NCBI GenBank assembly: GCA_963793625.1
Contig: CAWCAT010000015.1
Location: 62,001 to 126,000 of the forward strand
DNA: 64,000 nt
From: G963668605 sp963793625
Lineage (GTDB): Bacteria > Acidobacteriota > Terriglobia > Bryobacterales > Bryobacteraceae
Direction: 5' to 3'
The first letter of the stretch is position 1. The number at the start of each line of letters is the position of its first letter. A program made the position numbers and the translations under genes. Below, in pieces: positions 17,703 to 26,899 of the stretch. The notes beneath the pieces are model-generated. The model was not told the DNA's origin, did not search any database, and saw only the letters and a list, made by a program, of their open reading frames with translations.

Positions 17703-18110
17703 TTCCACCTTGCGTGATTCGTCGCCAGCAAGCCGCTTGACGCATAGATCGCGTTCTGTTGGGCCTGGTTCTGCTGGTGATGGGTCCGTGCAGTCCCACA
17801 TCGCCGCGGGTGCGGAGGCTCAACTTCCGGTTTGCCGACTATCCTGGCATGATCGGTAAAGGCAACGCCGATTTGCGTGATCTACCCCTGGGAGGAACCT
17901 GAATCGGGATCATTCGGAAATTGGCCTGTCATAGCTTCGGATCTCGAAGTCGATCCCCTGCCAGCGATATGATTCAGAAGGGTAGGACGGGTGGCGACCA
18001 ATTTGAGACGTCGGCCGCAGCAGATCAGCAGATGAACTGGTGGGTCACTGATACGGACCGACGCAAAGACCGCGGCGTTCGCCCTGATCGAGCACAAGGA
18101 GCACACGAAC
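17703..18110. other. Intergenic stretch upstream of the VOC gene
   Basis: No supported gene. A short open frame around 17755-17903 (LVLLVMGPCSPTSPRVRRL onward) has no recognisable domain and no clear start. The final bases before 18111 contain AAGGAG, which serves as the ribosome-binding site of the next gene. Confidence 0.4.
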
Positions 18111-18587
18111 ATGAAGCCAAAGAACACGATCTGCCTCTGGTTCGACAAGGACGCGCATGAGGCGGCGCGCTTCTACGCCGTCACCTTTCCGGATAGTAAA
18201 GTAACCGCTGTTCACGAGGCTCCCGGTGACTATCCGGGCGGCAAGAAGGGCGATGTGCTGACGGTGGAGTTCACCGTCCTGGGCATTCCCTGTCTCGGTC
18301 TCAACGGCGGCCCGGCGTTCAGGCACACCGAGGCCTTTTCCTTCCAGATCGCGACGGAGAATCAGGAAGAGACGGACCGTTACTGGAACGCGATCGTCGG
18401 CAATGGCGGCACGGAAAGCCAGTGCGGTTGGTGCAAGGACCGCTGGGGCCTCTCCTGGCAGATCACCCCGCGCGCGCTAACCGATGCGCTTGCGGCTGGT
18501 GGCGGTGAGGCAAAGCGTGCCTTCGAGGCGATGATGACGATGAAGAAGATCGACATCGCCGCCATCGAGGCAGCGCGGCGAGGCTGA
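18111..18587 (+). CDS. VOC/PhnB-like (3-demethylubiquinone methyltransferase-like) protein
   Basis: The 158-residue protein is full length for the family. It starts KNTICLWFDKDAHEAARFYA, with the beta-alpha-beta module that recurs at the C-terminal half (FSFQIATENQEETDRYWNAI). The conserved segments CLGLNGGP, CGWCKDRWGLSWQI and EAMMTMKKIDIAA match the PhnB-like branch of the glyoxalase/bleomycin-resistance superfamily. Most members are of unknown substrate; the 3-demethylubiquinone name is historical. AAGGAG lies about eight bases before the ATG. It appears as a single gene. Confidence 0.85.
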   Translation: MKPKNTICLWFDKDAHEAARFYAVTFPDSKVTAVHEAPGDYPGGKKGDVLTVEFTVLGIPCLGLNGGPAFRHTEAFSFQIATENQEETDRYWNAIVGNGGTESQCGWCKDRWGLSWQITPRALTDALAAGGGEAKRAFEAMMTMKKIDIAAIEAARRG

Positions 18588-19322
18588 CGTGAACACGCCA
18601 ACACGCCCTTATTCGTCGAAGGACCTGAGGAGCCGGCCTTATACCGTTGCACGCCCGCTCGTTGACCTTCCTGCCCGCGCGTAAATTCGATTTTCTTATC
18701 GTAGCCAGTTGGTTTTCCCTAGTTCCTCGATCGGGTTGCTCGCCTTCAGCGCCCGTCTCCGCTTTACCGGCGAGCTGTATGCTAAGGGCGATATCGAATG
18801 CGGCAAAACTGCTGCTCGCGTGAGTCGCGGCGTGGGCAAAGAGGGAAGCGAAATCATCTACGCCGCAGGCGCAGATCACCGGCCGTTTCCGGCCAGTAAG
18901 CGCGAAGACGCGGTTTCTACGATATCGCGGTGGCGGAGTGAGTATGGTCATTTCTCGGGAGCAGGTTGCCTGCGAAACTCTCGAACTGCCGCCGCTACGA
19001 TGAGGTCCGCCGTTGACATCCGCGAAGAGCGCGTCGTAGACCACAAATTCCCGTGCATGACTTGTACATTGCGAAGCAGACTTAGCGTTCACGAGCGATG
19101 CGCGCTGACTCTTCTGCTTACACGGCAGAAACGATTCTGTGAAGCCCGTCACCGCGACTTAGTCCCATATTTGGTCCACCCAATTTTCGATCTCTGCCAC
19201 CACCAACTCACAAAGAAATAGATCGAACCGTCGTTGCGGCACATCTTCCGTGCTGAGGGGCCCTCAAGTTTTCGTGACGCAGTTGGCGTGTACACTGCGC
19301 TCCGTAAAGTAAAGGTGGTGCT
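18588..19322. other. Long intergenic stretch
   Basis: No gene with domain or credible translation start was found on either strand. Open frames on both strands in 18463-19221 have composition of random GC-rich sequence. The last 15 bases carry AAAGGTGG, the ribosome-binding site of the gene starting at 19323. Confidence 0.4.
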
Positions 19323-19853
19323 GTGAACACTAAAGGACGCATCAAACATTCCCAAACAATTCGCTTGGTCACCATCGTCCTGGCCGGACTCACTTTGGGC
19401 ACGGCCTCCGCTCAGATTATGGCAAAAGCTCAGGTTGGGAACCTGATCGCAAAGGTTGAAAACGGCGTCGATAAGTTTCGCGATTATCTGAAGCGCCGCG
19501 GAGACAGCGCCAGCAATGCAGCCGCTGCGCCTCAGGCTCAGACGAAGCGTGCGAAACGCGGGCAAGCAACGGATTCCCAACAGGCCACGGCTACCGCAAA
19601 GAAAGACGAGTTGGACGATGCCCTGGGCGACCTGAACCGCTCCACGAACCGGCTACGCCGCAAGTTTGACGCCACTGACACTTGGATGGAGACAAAGAGC
19701 CAGGTCCAGAGCGTGGTTGACGATGGACGCAAGATCAACCAGGCGATCACAAGGGGGAAATACGGCAGCGAAGCGGCTAGGCTGTGGGCCGCGCTAAGGA
19801 CCGGAATCAATGACTTGGCGCGAGCCTATGGTGTCCCTCCGCTCGGAATCTGA
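19323..19853 (+). CDS. Secreted helical protein of unknown function
   Basis: GTG 19323 follows AAAGGTGG at a spacing of about six bases. Residues 14-31 form a signal peptide (RLVTIVLAGLTLGTASAQ). The mature part is alanine-, lysine- and glutamine-rich and helical (VGNLIAKVENGVDKFRDYL, then SNRLRRKFDATDTW-like and IKQAITRGKYGSEAARLW-like stretches). Similar small exported proteins recur in Solibacter-type genomes. No catalytic motif is evident; a periplasmic or cell-envelope role is a guess. Confidence 0.6.
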   Translation: MNTKGRIKHSQTIRLVTIVLAGLTLGTASAQIMAKAQVGNLIAKVENGVDKFRDYLKRRGDSASNAAAAPQAQTKRAKRGQATDSQQATATAKKDELDDALGDLNRSTNRLRRKFDATDTWMETKSQVQSVVDDGRKINQAITRGKYGSEAARLWAALRTGINDLARAYGVPPLGI

Positions 19854-19959
19854 GCGCGCGGCTTGCGCTGGACGCCGAAGAAAGAGCAGTTGACGCCGGC
19901 TTCCTTTCGCCGGGCCAGTTCTTGTTTTGCTCCATAACAGCGCCGGAGGAGGGTTGTTC

Positions 19960-20210
19960 ATGTTCACACGAATTACACACACGCTTATGTCTGTCGTACA
20001 AATTGGTGCGATCACCGCAACGGCAGCATACGCGGGAGAGATAAGCCACTTCACGCCCGGTTTCAAGCGCTGGTCAGTTTAATGTCGGGGACACGTTTGT
20101 GCAGCCCGTTTGGCTGGGCTGGACCAGGAAACACTTCGACGCTGCATATGGCTATGGTTTTTACATCCCTTCCGGAAAATACAAGATTGACACGGTAACG
20201 GTGCCGGCCG
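19960..20210 (+). pseudogene. Remnant of a MetA-type (phenol-degradation family) outer-membrane protein
   Basis: A GGAGGAGG site precedes ATG 19960. The start gives a signal peptide and the family opening (TATAAYAGEISHFTPG), then the frame breaks and stops at 20082. In the next frame the sequence resumes as GQFNVGDTFVQPVWLGWT and KHFDAAYGYGFYIPSGKY, which I recognise as a later part of the same beta-barrel family. The portion between is missing, so there is an internal deletion plus frameshift. The remnant breaks off near 20210 where an opposing fragment begins. Confidence 0.55.
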
Positions 20211-20385
20211 TCGGAGCCGCTCGAGGTCGGCCAGGCCGTACGCCCGGTGCACGACCATCTTTCCGTGCTGCGAGGCGGCGACCACGCACCCGGGCGAGCC
20301 CGGCGTGACCCAGTGAAATTGGGTCGGCACTCATTCGATGTTGCTCGCGATGCCGTCGCGAGTATAGCAGATGAGTCGGAGCAGT
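20211..20385 (-). pseudogene. N-terminal fragment of a class C beta-lactamase-like serine hydrolase
   Basis: Minus-strand sequence reads TPGSPGCVVAASQHGKMVV and HRAYGLADLER, the typical start of the beta-lactamase/transpeptidase-like domain of exported esterases. The preceding DGIASNIE lies in a shifted frame. The catalytic SxxK segment is absent because the sequence ends at the junction near 20211. Confidence 0.5.
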
Positions 20386-20473
20386 TACCTGACCAGCGTA
20401 TCGCGCACTCAGAACGACTGTAGATCACAGAAAATAATCCCGTAAGGTCCAGCGCGGCGACGATGCCTCGCGG

Positions 20474-22534
20474 CTACTGCTTGACCTTCACTTCCTCCCA
20501 ATTCGGGAACGACACGTTGGCACGGTAGTTCGATTCGTTGTATTCCGGATTCCGGTTCGGCGCATAGATGCGCTTGCCTGTGAACGGACGATCCTGGGTG
20601 TAAATCCAGACGCGCTGTTCATCCCACAGCACAATCTCGTCGCGCTGGTCGCCGGTGAGATCGAGGACGTTGGCAGCGAGGTCCGGATGCCCATCATCCG
20701 GGAACATCACGACACGCCGCAGGTTGCCGTCCAGCATACCGCCTTCGCGCGTGTTGCCTGAGAGCAGCACAAACTCCTGCCCGTCGCCGCGCCAGTTAAC
20801 GGGCAGCATGGGAGCGCCCGTATGGATCGGCTCCTGCTGTTCGATGATGTTGCCGTCCCAGTCGAAGACCGTGATGATGCCGGGGTTTTTCCAGAAATTC
20901 ACGCTCATGTACTGGAGGCCGCCTACGTCCGGGCGGAACTTGCCTACCGCAGGACTTTGGTTGTGGCCCACACGTACTTGCTTTAGGATGTTGCCCTTGA
21001 TGTCGAACATGAGGAAACCCTCGTCGCTGCCGCTCGCGTAGACACGCGGCTCGGCTTTGTCGTTCGGGCTGAGATTGCCCACCATGATGGCGTCGGCATG
21101 GTCGCGGAGGTCGGTGCCGTGGCTCCATAGCTTTTTGCCGGTGGAGTCCCAGATCGAGTAACCGATCGCGATTTCGTCGCGCCCGTCTCCGTTGAGATCC
21201 GTCGGGTACGGGAAATGGCCAACCTGCTCCAGGCCCCCCCAGAGCATTTCGAGCTTGCTGTTGTAGACCCAGAAGTTCTGGTAGCGGTCCTTGAGCAGGA
21301 TCTCGCGCCGGCGCTTGTCGCCGGAGACGTTGACGAAGGTGATGCAATCGCCGCTGACGAGTTCGTAAGGCCGAACAGTGGCGGCGGGCGCTTTGGGCAT
21401 CCACGCCCACTGCTTGACTTTGCCCGTTCTGCCGTCGAGGACCTGGAGCTTGAAATCGCGCACCACGACGACTTCGTTTCGGCCGTCGCCGTCCACGTCG
21501 TGGATCTGGAACGGCGTGTCGTTGGTGAGCAGGCCGTTGTGCGGATCGGGACGGCCCACCTGCCAGAGCACTTTGCCCTCGAGGGTTACCGCGGTCAGGC
21601 AACTGATGGCGTCGAAGGCATCGCCGCGCACGCGCGGGATGTTCTGGGCGAACAGCATTTCGGGCACGCCGTCGCCGTCCAGGTCGCCGAAGCGTACGTT
21701 GCGGCCGGCGCCGAAGTTCGGCGTTTCAAACTTCTTCCACAATTTGGGACGAGGGTTGGCGGCTCGGAGTTTTTCGAGCTCGGCCTCACGCGCGGCGATT
21801 CGCTTCGCGATCGCGTCCTTGGATTCGTCTGGCGCGGTGGCGGCGAAATCCTGAAAACGCGCCGGAATGCCCGCCATTAAACCGGCGCGGCCTTTGACAA
21901 TTTCGCTGTCCGCGGCTTCCACCAGTAGCTTGCCATCTACGTATGCGCGGATGCGCGACCCTTGGTTCTCCACCCGAATGTTGTAATAGCGCAGCGTATC
22001 GTAAGCGAAATTTGCGGAGCCGAGTTCTTTCCACTGGCGGACGCGCAGAGCGGATTCGAGCGGCAGGTGCAGGGCGAGCCGCACCTTGTTGCCGCCGGTG
22101 AGCGCGAACACGTAGTAGTGGCGGTTGGTGTGGTAGCGGAATACCACGCCCGCCATACCCTCCAGTGAGAGTGGCCTGACGCGCGCTTCCACAGTGTAGT
22201 CGCTCCACTCGGTGTCTCCGGTGATGAAGAGCGGGAGAGCGAACTGGCTACCCTCTGGGCTGAGATGCTGCTCCAGGTAGGAGTGGCCATCCTCATCGGA
22301 CGTTACCCACGCGTCGAGGTGGCCTATGGCGTTTTCCCACGGGCCGGTGGGGACGCCGCGGTGTGGCAGGTAGTGGTACTCCTGGATGGCGCCGTTCAAC
22401 TCACCGACCGGCGCGCTGAGCTTTCGCGGCGGCAGCCCGGAAAAGTCGTCGCGGAACAGATCGGCGCCTGTCACGACCGTGCTCCACGGGGCGATCAGGG
22501 CCAGGCACAGCAAACTCTCACTTAGGATTCGCAT
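20474..22534 (-). CDS. Secreted LamG-like plus FG-GAP beta-propeller protein, rhamnogalacturonan-lyase-like
   Basis: A signal peptide (ESLLCLALIAPWSTVVTGA) is followed by a concanavalin-type beta-sandwich, about residues 30-235 (SDYTVEARVRPLSLEGMAG, then VRLALHLP and IRAYVDGKLLVEA). A propeller follows, about 255-680, with calcium-binding-type repeats FGDLDGDGVPEMLF, IHDVDGDGRNEVVV, TDLNGDGRDEIAIG and LDLTGDQRDEIVL. The end (APNRNPEYNESNYRANVSFP) resembles PL11 rhamnogalacturonan lyases, but key catalytic residues cannot be assigned by eye, so binding rather than cleavage is possible. The start codon follows the stop of the receptor gene by 18 bases, indicating a receptor-enzyme operon. Confidence 0.75.
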   Translation of the reverse strand: MRILSESLLCLALIAPWSTVVTGADLFRDDFSGLPPRKLSAPVGELNGAIQEYHYLPHRGVPTGPWENAIGHLDAWVTSDEDGHSYLEQHLSPEGSQFALPLFITGDTEWSDYTVEARVRPLSLEGMAGVVFRYHTNRHYYVFALTGGNKVRLALHLPLESALRVRQWKELGSANFAYDTLRYYNIRVENQGSRIRAYVDGKLLVEAADSEIVKGRAGLMAGIPARFQDFAATAPDESKDAIAKRIAAREAELEKLRAANPRPKLWKKFETPNFGAGRNVRFGDLDGDGVPEMLFAQNIPRVRGDAFDAISCLTAVTLEGKVLWQVGRPDPHNGLLTNDTPFQIHDVDGDGRNEVVVVRDFKLQVLDGRTGKVKQWAWMPKAPAATVRPYELVSGDCITFVNVSGDKRRREILLKDRYQNFWVYNSKLEMLWGGLEQVGHFPYPTDLNGDGRDEIAIGYSIWDSTGKKLWSHGTDLRDHADAIMVGNLSPNDKAEPRVYASGSDEGFLMFDIKGNILKQVRVGHNQSPAVGKFRPDVGGLQYMSVNFWKNPGIITVFDWDGNIIEQQEPIHTGAPMLPVNWRGDGQEFVLLSGNTREGGMLDGNLRRVVMFPDDGHPDLAANVLDLTGDQRDEIVLWDEQRVWIYTQDRPFTGKRIYAPNRNPEYNESNYRANVSFPNWEEVKVKQ

Positions 22535-22552
22535 AGGTTAATCTGTATCTGT

Positions 22553-25500
22553 CTAAAAGTCGAGCCGCACCCCGACCTGCAGGTTGCGCGGCGTGTAGGC
22601 TGTATTCGAAGCGCGGATGCGCCCGAAGTTGGCGCTGAGGACATCGGTGTCCGGATTGGCCAGCATGGGCACGTTGAACGGGTTGTAGGCCTCGGCGCGG
22701 AACTGCAGGTTGTAATGCTCGCGGATGCGGAACACCTTGTGCAGCGTCATGTCGTAAGTGAAGAAGCTGGGGCCGATGACCGTACCGATGCCGGCGGAAC
22801 CGAACTGCCGCGTGGGTCGGGTTGCGGAGGAGTTGATCAGTGCGGGCACCACATAGGCCGTGGTGTCAAACCACTGGAAGGCGTTCTCGCCGCGCGAGCC
22901 GCTGTGGCTCAGTGTGCCGTCTTTCACGCGGTCGGCGCGATTGGTCGTGGCGCCGCTGGGGCTCTGCCCGGTGTTGGCCGTGATGGTAAGCGGCGCGCCG
23001 GATTGCCACGTGCCGAGCCCTGAAAGCATCCAGCCGCCGACAATGGCGTCGGCCACGGGGTGTAGGCCCGCGCCGAAGCGGCGGCCTCGTCCGACGGGCA
23101 GTTCGTACACGAAATTCCAGTGGAAGATATCGGTGGGCTGCGCGGAGATGGGGCCGTAGTCATAAGACCATTGCGGATCCGCCACCGGGTTGGATGCCTC
23201 CGCGGCGAGTCCGAGCAGGCGCGAATGGGCGTAGTTGACGTCGAACAGCAGTCCGTGCGTGAATCGCTTGCTGAACTCGATCTCGCCGGACTGGTAGTTG
23301 GAGCGACCGTCGGCAAAGTGGCGCCCAAGCGTGTTGGCGAAGAAGGTCCACTTCCTGCCGGTCGGGTCGCCAGTCGCTCGTGAGAGGCACTCCGTCGGCC
23401 CCGGAACGCAAGCGTTGACGCGCACCGATCGCGACATGTTCCGCGTGACGTTGGCCAGATAGCTGGACCGCAGTACCATAGCGTGGCCCAGATCTTTTTC
23501 TACGGTCACGTTCCAGGTGTAGGCCTTCTGCGTGGGATAGTTCTCGGGGAAGCCGCCCACCGTGGTCAGAGCGGTGTCGGCGCCTGCGGCACTGGAATTG
23601 GCGGAGGGATTCTGGAACGTATAGATGGAATTCACATCCACGCCTTGCGAGATCAACAGACTGCGTGTGAGTTGTGCGCGCCGCACGAACGGCGCCTGAT
23701 TGTACATGTCGGTGAACTCGTTGTGCGTGATGTCGGCGGCGTAGATGCCGAAGCCTCCACGCACTACAAAGCCGCGGCCGGCCCGGTAGGCCATTCCGAG
23801 ACGGGGGACGAAGTCGAGATTGTTCGGGTTCACAAAAGTTGTCGGCAGGCCGAGCTTCTGGTTCGAGACGTAGTTGGCACTGAACGGCTGGAAGACGGGC
23901 AGTATCAGTCCCTCTTTTCCTCCCTGCACCGCAATCTTGCCGGTGCGGAAATTGCCTACGGCGGCGCGTCCATTCATCTCTTCAAAGAAGCCGAAATGGT
24001 CCCAACGCAATCCCAGGTTGAGAGTGAGGCGCGAAGTTATTTTCCAGTCATCCTGCACGAAGGCGGCAAAGTTCGTCTTGGAGACATACGCGCCGGCCGG
24101 TCCCACGGTGACGTCTGTATTGCTGGGATAGCCGAGCAGGAAATCGCCGTAGGCATCGCCTGTAGCCGAAGTGGTGGAGCGCACATTGTTGAAATCCGAC
24201 GATGTCTGGAATCGGCCATAGGGCGGCGATGCCAATTCCTGGGTCTTGTAGCCGCGCAGGAAGGTGAATCCCCCCTTCACGGTGTGGTTCGCAATGGTCT
24301 TGGTGATCGTGGGATCGAAGGTGTAGCCGTAGTCGGCGCTGTAGTTGAACAGCAGCCGGTCCACCAGGTCGCTGATTCCGTTGCCGTTGGAGTTGATGAG
24401 AATCGCCGGTCCACCGGCGAACGGAGGGGCCGGATCAATGCCGTTGATCTTCACCGGGAATACCGTGTCGCCGCCTGACGGGATATTCTTGAACGGCATG
24501 CTGCGGAACGTGAATTGCGCGGTCATGACGGTGGACGGATTAATAATGCGGGTCCAGTTCGCCGACAGCGCCTGCGTCCATTCGTTCTTCGTGGTGTACC
24601 CGTAATTGCCGGGCACGCTGCCGCTGAACCGCGAGGCCTGGTCAAGGTGCGCCAGGGTGGCGCGGGCAAACAGCCGGTTGCTCGCGTTGATTTCGTAGTC
24701 ATAGCGCACATCGTATTTTTCGGAATTGTCGAACAGCGGTTTGAGGACAAGGGCATTGAAGTCGGTGAATCGTCCCGCCGGTACGGGCGCCGCGGGAATC
24801 AACTTCAGGAGTTCGATAGAGACCGGGCTGATGCGGCTGGAGGGGATGATGTTGTCCGGGAAGACAGCGCCACTGAGAGGGTCGTTCAGGCGAACGGGAG
24901 CGGCCGCGCCGCGTGCGTCGACACGCTGAAGCAGATCGCTCAAGTCGCCGGAGCGCTCCGCGGCGGTCGGATGCCGCACGTTGAGCAGTTGTCCCGAGGT
25001 GTGGCGAAACGCTTCGAATCCGCCGAAGAAGAACATCTTGTCCTTCTTGATGCGTCCTCCTACGGTGCCGCCGAACTGGTGGCGAACAAACGATTCGCGG
25101 TTGGCGGCTTCCCAGCGGCGGGCGCCCAATCCGCCGGATCTGTAGAATTCGAAAAGGCTGCCATGCAGGGCGTTGGTGCCGGACTTCGAAGCGACGATCA
25201 CTTGTGTGGGCTGCGCGAATTCTGCGCTGCCGCCGTTGGTCACCCACTTCACTTCGGCGATTGCGTTGACGCCGGGCACGGTAAGGTCGGCACGCCGGCC
25301 GATGCCGTCGATGGCGGGCCAGGCGGTCGTTTGAAACGGATTGAGCTGCGCGCCGTCGGAGAGTACCTGCATTGCGCTACGCCCGCCTTGCGCGAAATTG
25401 CCGCCCACGGTATCGCTGGTACCATACGGAACACCGGCCGTCTGTCCCACCAGCGCCTGCACTTCGCGCACGATGATCGGCAGGTTCTTCAACTGAGCTT

Positions 25501-25903
25501 CGTAGCGCGAGTTGCCGACCGCCTGACTCTCCGTGTTCAACGCGAGGGCCTGCGCCGAGACCTCGATGCGCTCGCTGATGCTGCCGATTTCCAGTTGGAC
25601 GTCGAGCACGGGCGACGAGCCGGCATCGATGCGCAGGCCGGAGCGCGCAGCCGTCTTGAAGCCTTCCTTGCGCACATCCAGCGAATAATCTCCGACTCCC
25701 AGCGGTGCGATGACATAGGTGCCAGTAGCGTTGGAAGTGGAGCGGCGCGACTCGCCGGTTTGCACATTGGTGGCTGCCACAACCGCATCGACGATGGCGG
25801 CTCCGCTCGAATCCGTGATAGTTCCAGTTATTCTGCTGGCTTGTTGAGCATGGAGCGATGCGGCAAATGCAAATCCCAGAACTGCGAAGACAAATGGCTT
25901 CAT
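22553..25903 (-). CDS. TonB-dependent receptor, carboxypeptidase-regulatory-like, intact
   Basis: The 1116-residue protein is complete. It has a signal peptide (FVFAVLGFAFAASLHAQQ), a carboxypeptidase-like domain (SRITGTITDSSGAAIVDAVV, then SLDVRKEGFKTAARSGLR), a plug (VGGNFAQGGRSAMQVLSDG) and a long barrel ending in TPRNLQVGVRLDF with the terminal aromatic residue. It is the first gene of an operon with the FG-GAP protein and so probably imports the sugar product of that protein. A canonical promoter lies upstream (25943-25971) with a palindrome in its spacer. Confidence 0.92.
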   Translation of the reverse strand: MKPFVFAVLGFAFAASLHAQQASRITGTITDSSGAAIVDAVVAATNVQTGESRRSTSNATGTYVIAPLGVGDYSLDVRKEGFKTAARSGLRIDAGSSPVLDVQLEIGSISERIEVSAQALALNTESQAVGNSRYEAQLKNLPIIVREVQALVGQTAGVPYGTSDTVGGNFAQGGRSAMQVLSDGAQLNPFQTTAWPAIDGIGRRADLTVPGVNAIAEVKWVTNGGSAEFAQPTQVIVASKSGTNALHGSLFEFYRSGGLGARRWEAANRESFVRHQFGGTVGGRIKKDKMFFFGGFEAFRHTSGQLLNVRHPTAAERSGDLSDLLQRVDARGAAAPVRLNDPLSGAVFPDNIIPSSRISPVSIELLKLIPAAPVPAGRFTDFNALVLKPLFDNSEKYDVRYDYEINASNRLFARATLAHLDQASRFSGSVPGNYGYTTKNEWTQALSANWTRIINPSTVMTAQFTFRSMPFKNIPSGGDTVFPVKINGIDPAPPFAGGPAILINSNGNGISDLVDRLLFNYSADYGYTFDPTITKTIANHTVKGGFTFLRGYKTQELASPPYGRFQTSSDFNNVRSTTSATGDAYGDFLLGYPSNTDVTVGPAGAYVSKTNFAAFVQDDWKITSRLTLNLGLRWDHFGFFEEMNGRAAVGNFRTGKIAVQGGKEGLILPVFQPFSANYVSNQKLGLPTTFVNPNNLDFVPRLGMAYRAGRGFVVRGGFGIYAADITHNEFTDMYNQAPFVRRAQLTRSLLISQGVDVNSIYTFQNPSANSSAAGADTALTTVGGFPENYPTQKAYTWNVTVEKDLGHAMVLRSSYLANVTRNMSRSVRVNACVPGPTECLSRATGDPTGRKWTFFANTLGRHFADGRSNYQSGEIEFSKRFTHGLLFDVNYAHSRLLGLAAEASNPVADPQWSYDYGPISAQPTDIFHWNFVYELPVGRGRRFGAGLHPVADAIVGGWMLSGLGTWQSGAPLTITANTGQSPSGATTNRADRVKDGTLSHSGSRGENAFQWFDTTAYVVPALINSSATRPTRQFGSAGIGTVIGPSFFTYDMTLHKVFRIREHYNLQFRAEAYNPFNVPMLANPDTDVLSANFGRIRASNTAYTPRNLQVGVRLDF

Positions 25904-25942
25904 ATAAATGAACCTTTCGATCTTCTTCAGAATTCGAGCTCA

Positions 25943-25986
25943 AGACTAACAGGTAACCTGGAACTTGTCAATTTGACATTTGACAA
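25943..25986 (-). promoter_or_regulatory. Promoter with operator-like palindromes for the receptor/FG-GAP operon
   Basis: On the minus strand TTGACA (25966-25971), a 17-base spacer and TAGTCT (25943-25948) form a good sigma-70-type promoter. The spacer holds the perfect palindrome CAGGTAACCTG (25950-25960). The -35 lies in an inverted repeat TTGTCAA (25965-25971) / TTGACAA (25980-25986). A repressor binding either element would block transcription. Confidence 0.6.
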
Positions 25987-25989
25987 CAA

Positions 25990-26056
25990 CAACCAACTGG
26001 ATCGAGAGTGTCCCGAAAAGGTACGGAGTGACGAACGACGGGAGGCTGCCACTTAA
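25990..26056 (+). pseudogene. Tiny remnant duplicated from the DinB-like gene
   Basis: The segment around 25990-26022 (QLDRECPEKV when translated) closely repeats 26401-26431 inside the next gene (QLDREYPEKV). It appears to be the leftover of a second copy of that gene, ending at a stop at 26056. Confidence 0.4.
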
Positions 26057-26087
26057 CCCCACAGCCGCGGATAGTAGGATATTCTCA

Positions 26088-26540
26088 ATGACCCTCACAA
26101 AAGATCTGGCAGCACTCTTCAGCCGTGACCTATCCAGGCTAATCCAACAAGTCGAAGCTTTTCCGGATGATAAAGCACTCTGGCAAACTCTTCCCGGGAT
26201 ACCGAATTCGGCGGGCAACCTGGCACTTCACCTGGAGGGCAACCTACGCGAGTACGTAGGTCGCCAACTCGGCAATTATCCCTACGTGCGAAAGCGTGAT
26301 CTCGAATTCAGCTCTGAGGGGTTTAGCAAAGCGGAACTGGTGGCCCGCTTAACAGAGTTGAAGCAATCGATTCCACCCATAATCGCCGAACTCTCTTCGG
26401 ACCAACTCGACCGAGAGTATCCCGAAAAGGTGCTGGCAAAGCCCACCTCGACACAAGAGTTCCTGATCCACCTGTACGGTCATCTGAACTGGCATCTCGG
26501 ACAGGTCCACTATCTACGCAGCATCCTCGCTGCCGCCTGA
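26088..26540 (+). CDS. DinB-like (DUF1572) four-helix protein
   Basis: ATG 26088 is preferred, with AGGA about ten bases upstream. The 150-residue product is full length for the family: DLSRLIQQVEAFPDDKALW, then NSAGNLALHLEGNLREYVG and the C-terminal GHLNWHLGQVHYLRSILA. Three histidines in these segments (LALHLEG, GHLNWH, QVHYL) match the metal-binding triad of DinB-like proteins. Family members include thiol-dependent transferases, but most are uncharacterised. It is a single gene followed by a hairpin. Confidence 0.8.
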   Translation: MTLTKDLAALFSRDLSRLIQQVEAFPDDKALWQTLPGIPNSAGNLALHLEGNLREYVGRQLGNYPYVRKRDLEFSSEGFSKAELVARLTELKQSIPPIIAELSSDQLDREYPEKVLAKPTSTQEFLIHLYGHLNWHLGQVHYLRSILAAA

Positions 26541-26564
26541 CGTGGGGTGGGCTTCAGCCTGCGA

Positions 26565-26579
26565 GGGTCTTTCAGACCC
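26565..26579 (+). terminator. Short hairpin after DinB-like gene
   Basis: The perfect inverted repeat GGGTCT-TTC-AGACCC lies 25 bases after the stop codon. The stem is short and no T tract follows, so strength is uncertain. Confidence 0.35.
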
Positions 26580-26734
26580 GCTCCGCCTCCAACCGTGCCC
26601 GGAGCGGTTTGAGCGACGGGAGGCCCGATCAACGCAACCCGTGCCTGCTATTCCTCCGTCGCTGCTATCGGGTCGAATCGCAAAGGTCTGAACCGCTGCC
26701 GGACCAACGGTGCACGCGAATACCGGGTGAGTGG

Positions 26735-26899
26735 CGGAGCTCGGTGCCTACGCGGAAGAACGATGACGGGACGGTGTCGTTCATCACGATCGATCCGGGC
26801 ATGGCGAGGTTTGAGTTTGTGGAGAGCAAACGGGGTGAGAAGCGAGCCCTGATTGTGCGCGAGGGCCAGCACGAGTACGTGTTTACGGAGGGGTCGTAG
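26735..26899 (+). pseudogene. C-terminal domain fragment, serine-hydrolase-like
   Basis: The segment GEWRSSVPTRKNDDGTVSF, then ARFEFVESKRGEKRALIV and REGQHEYVF, resembles the lipocalin-like C-terminal domain (DUF3471 type) of beta-lactamase-like esterases. No start or upstream catalytic domain exists here; the N-terminal fragment of such a protein lies at 20211-20385 on the other strand. A common origin is only a possibility. Confidence 0.35.

Noticed and set aside
18709..19221. 170-codon open frame in the 18.6-19.3 kb gap
   Set aside because: No domain, no ribosome-binding site, and an equally long frame on the opposite strand; it looks like random GC-rich sequence.
24515..26056. 513-codon open frame on the plus strand
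   Set aside because: It lies antisense to the intact receptor gene, whose signal peptide, plug and C-terminus are unambiguous.
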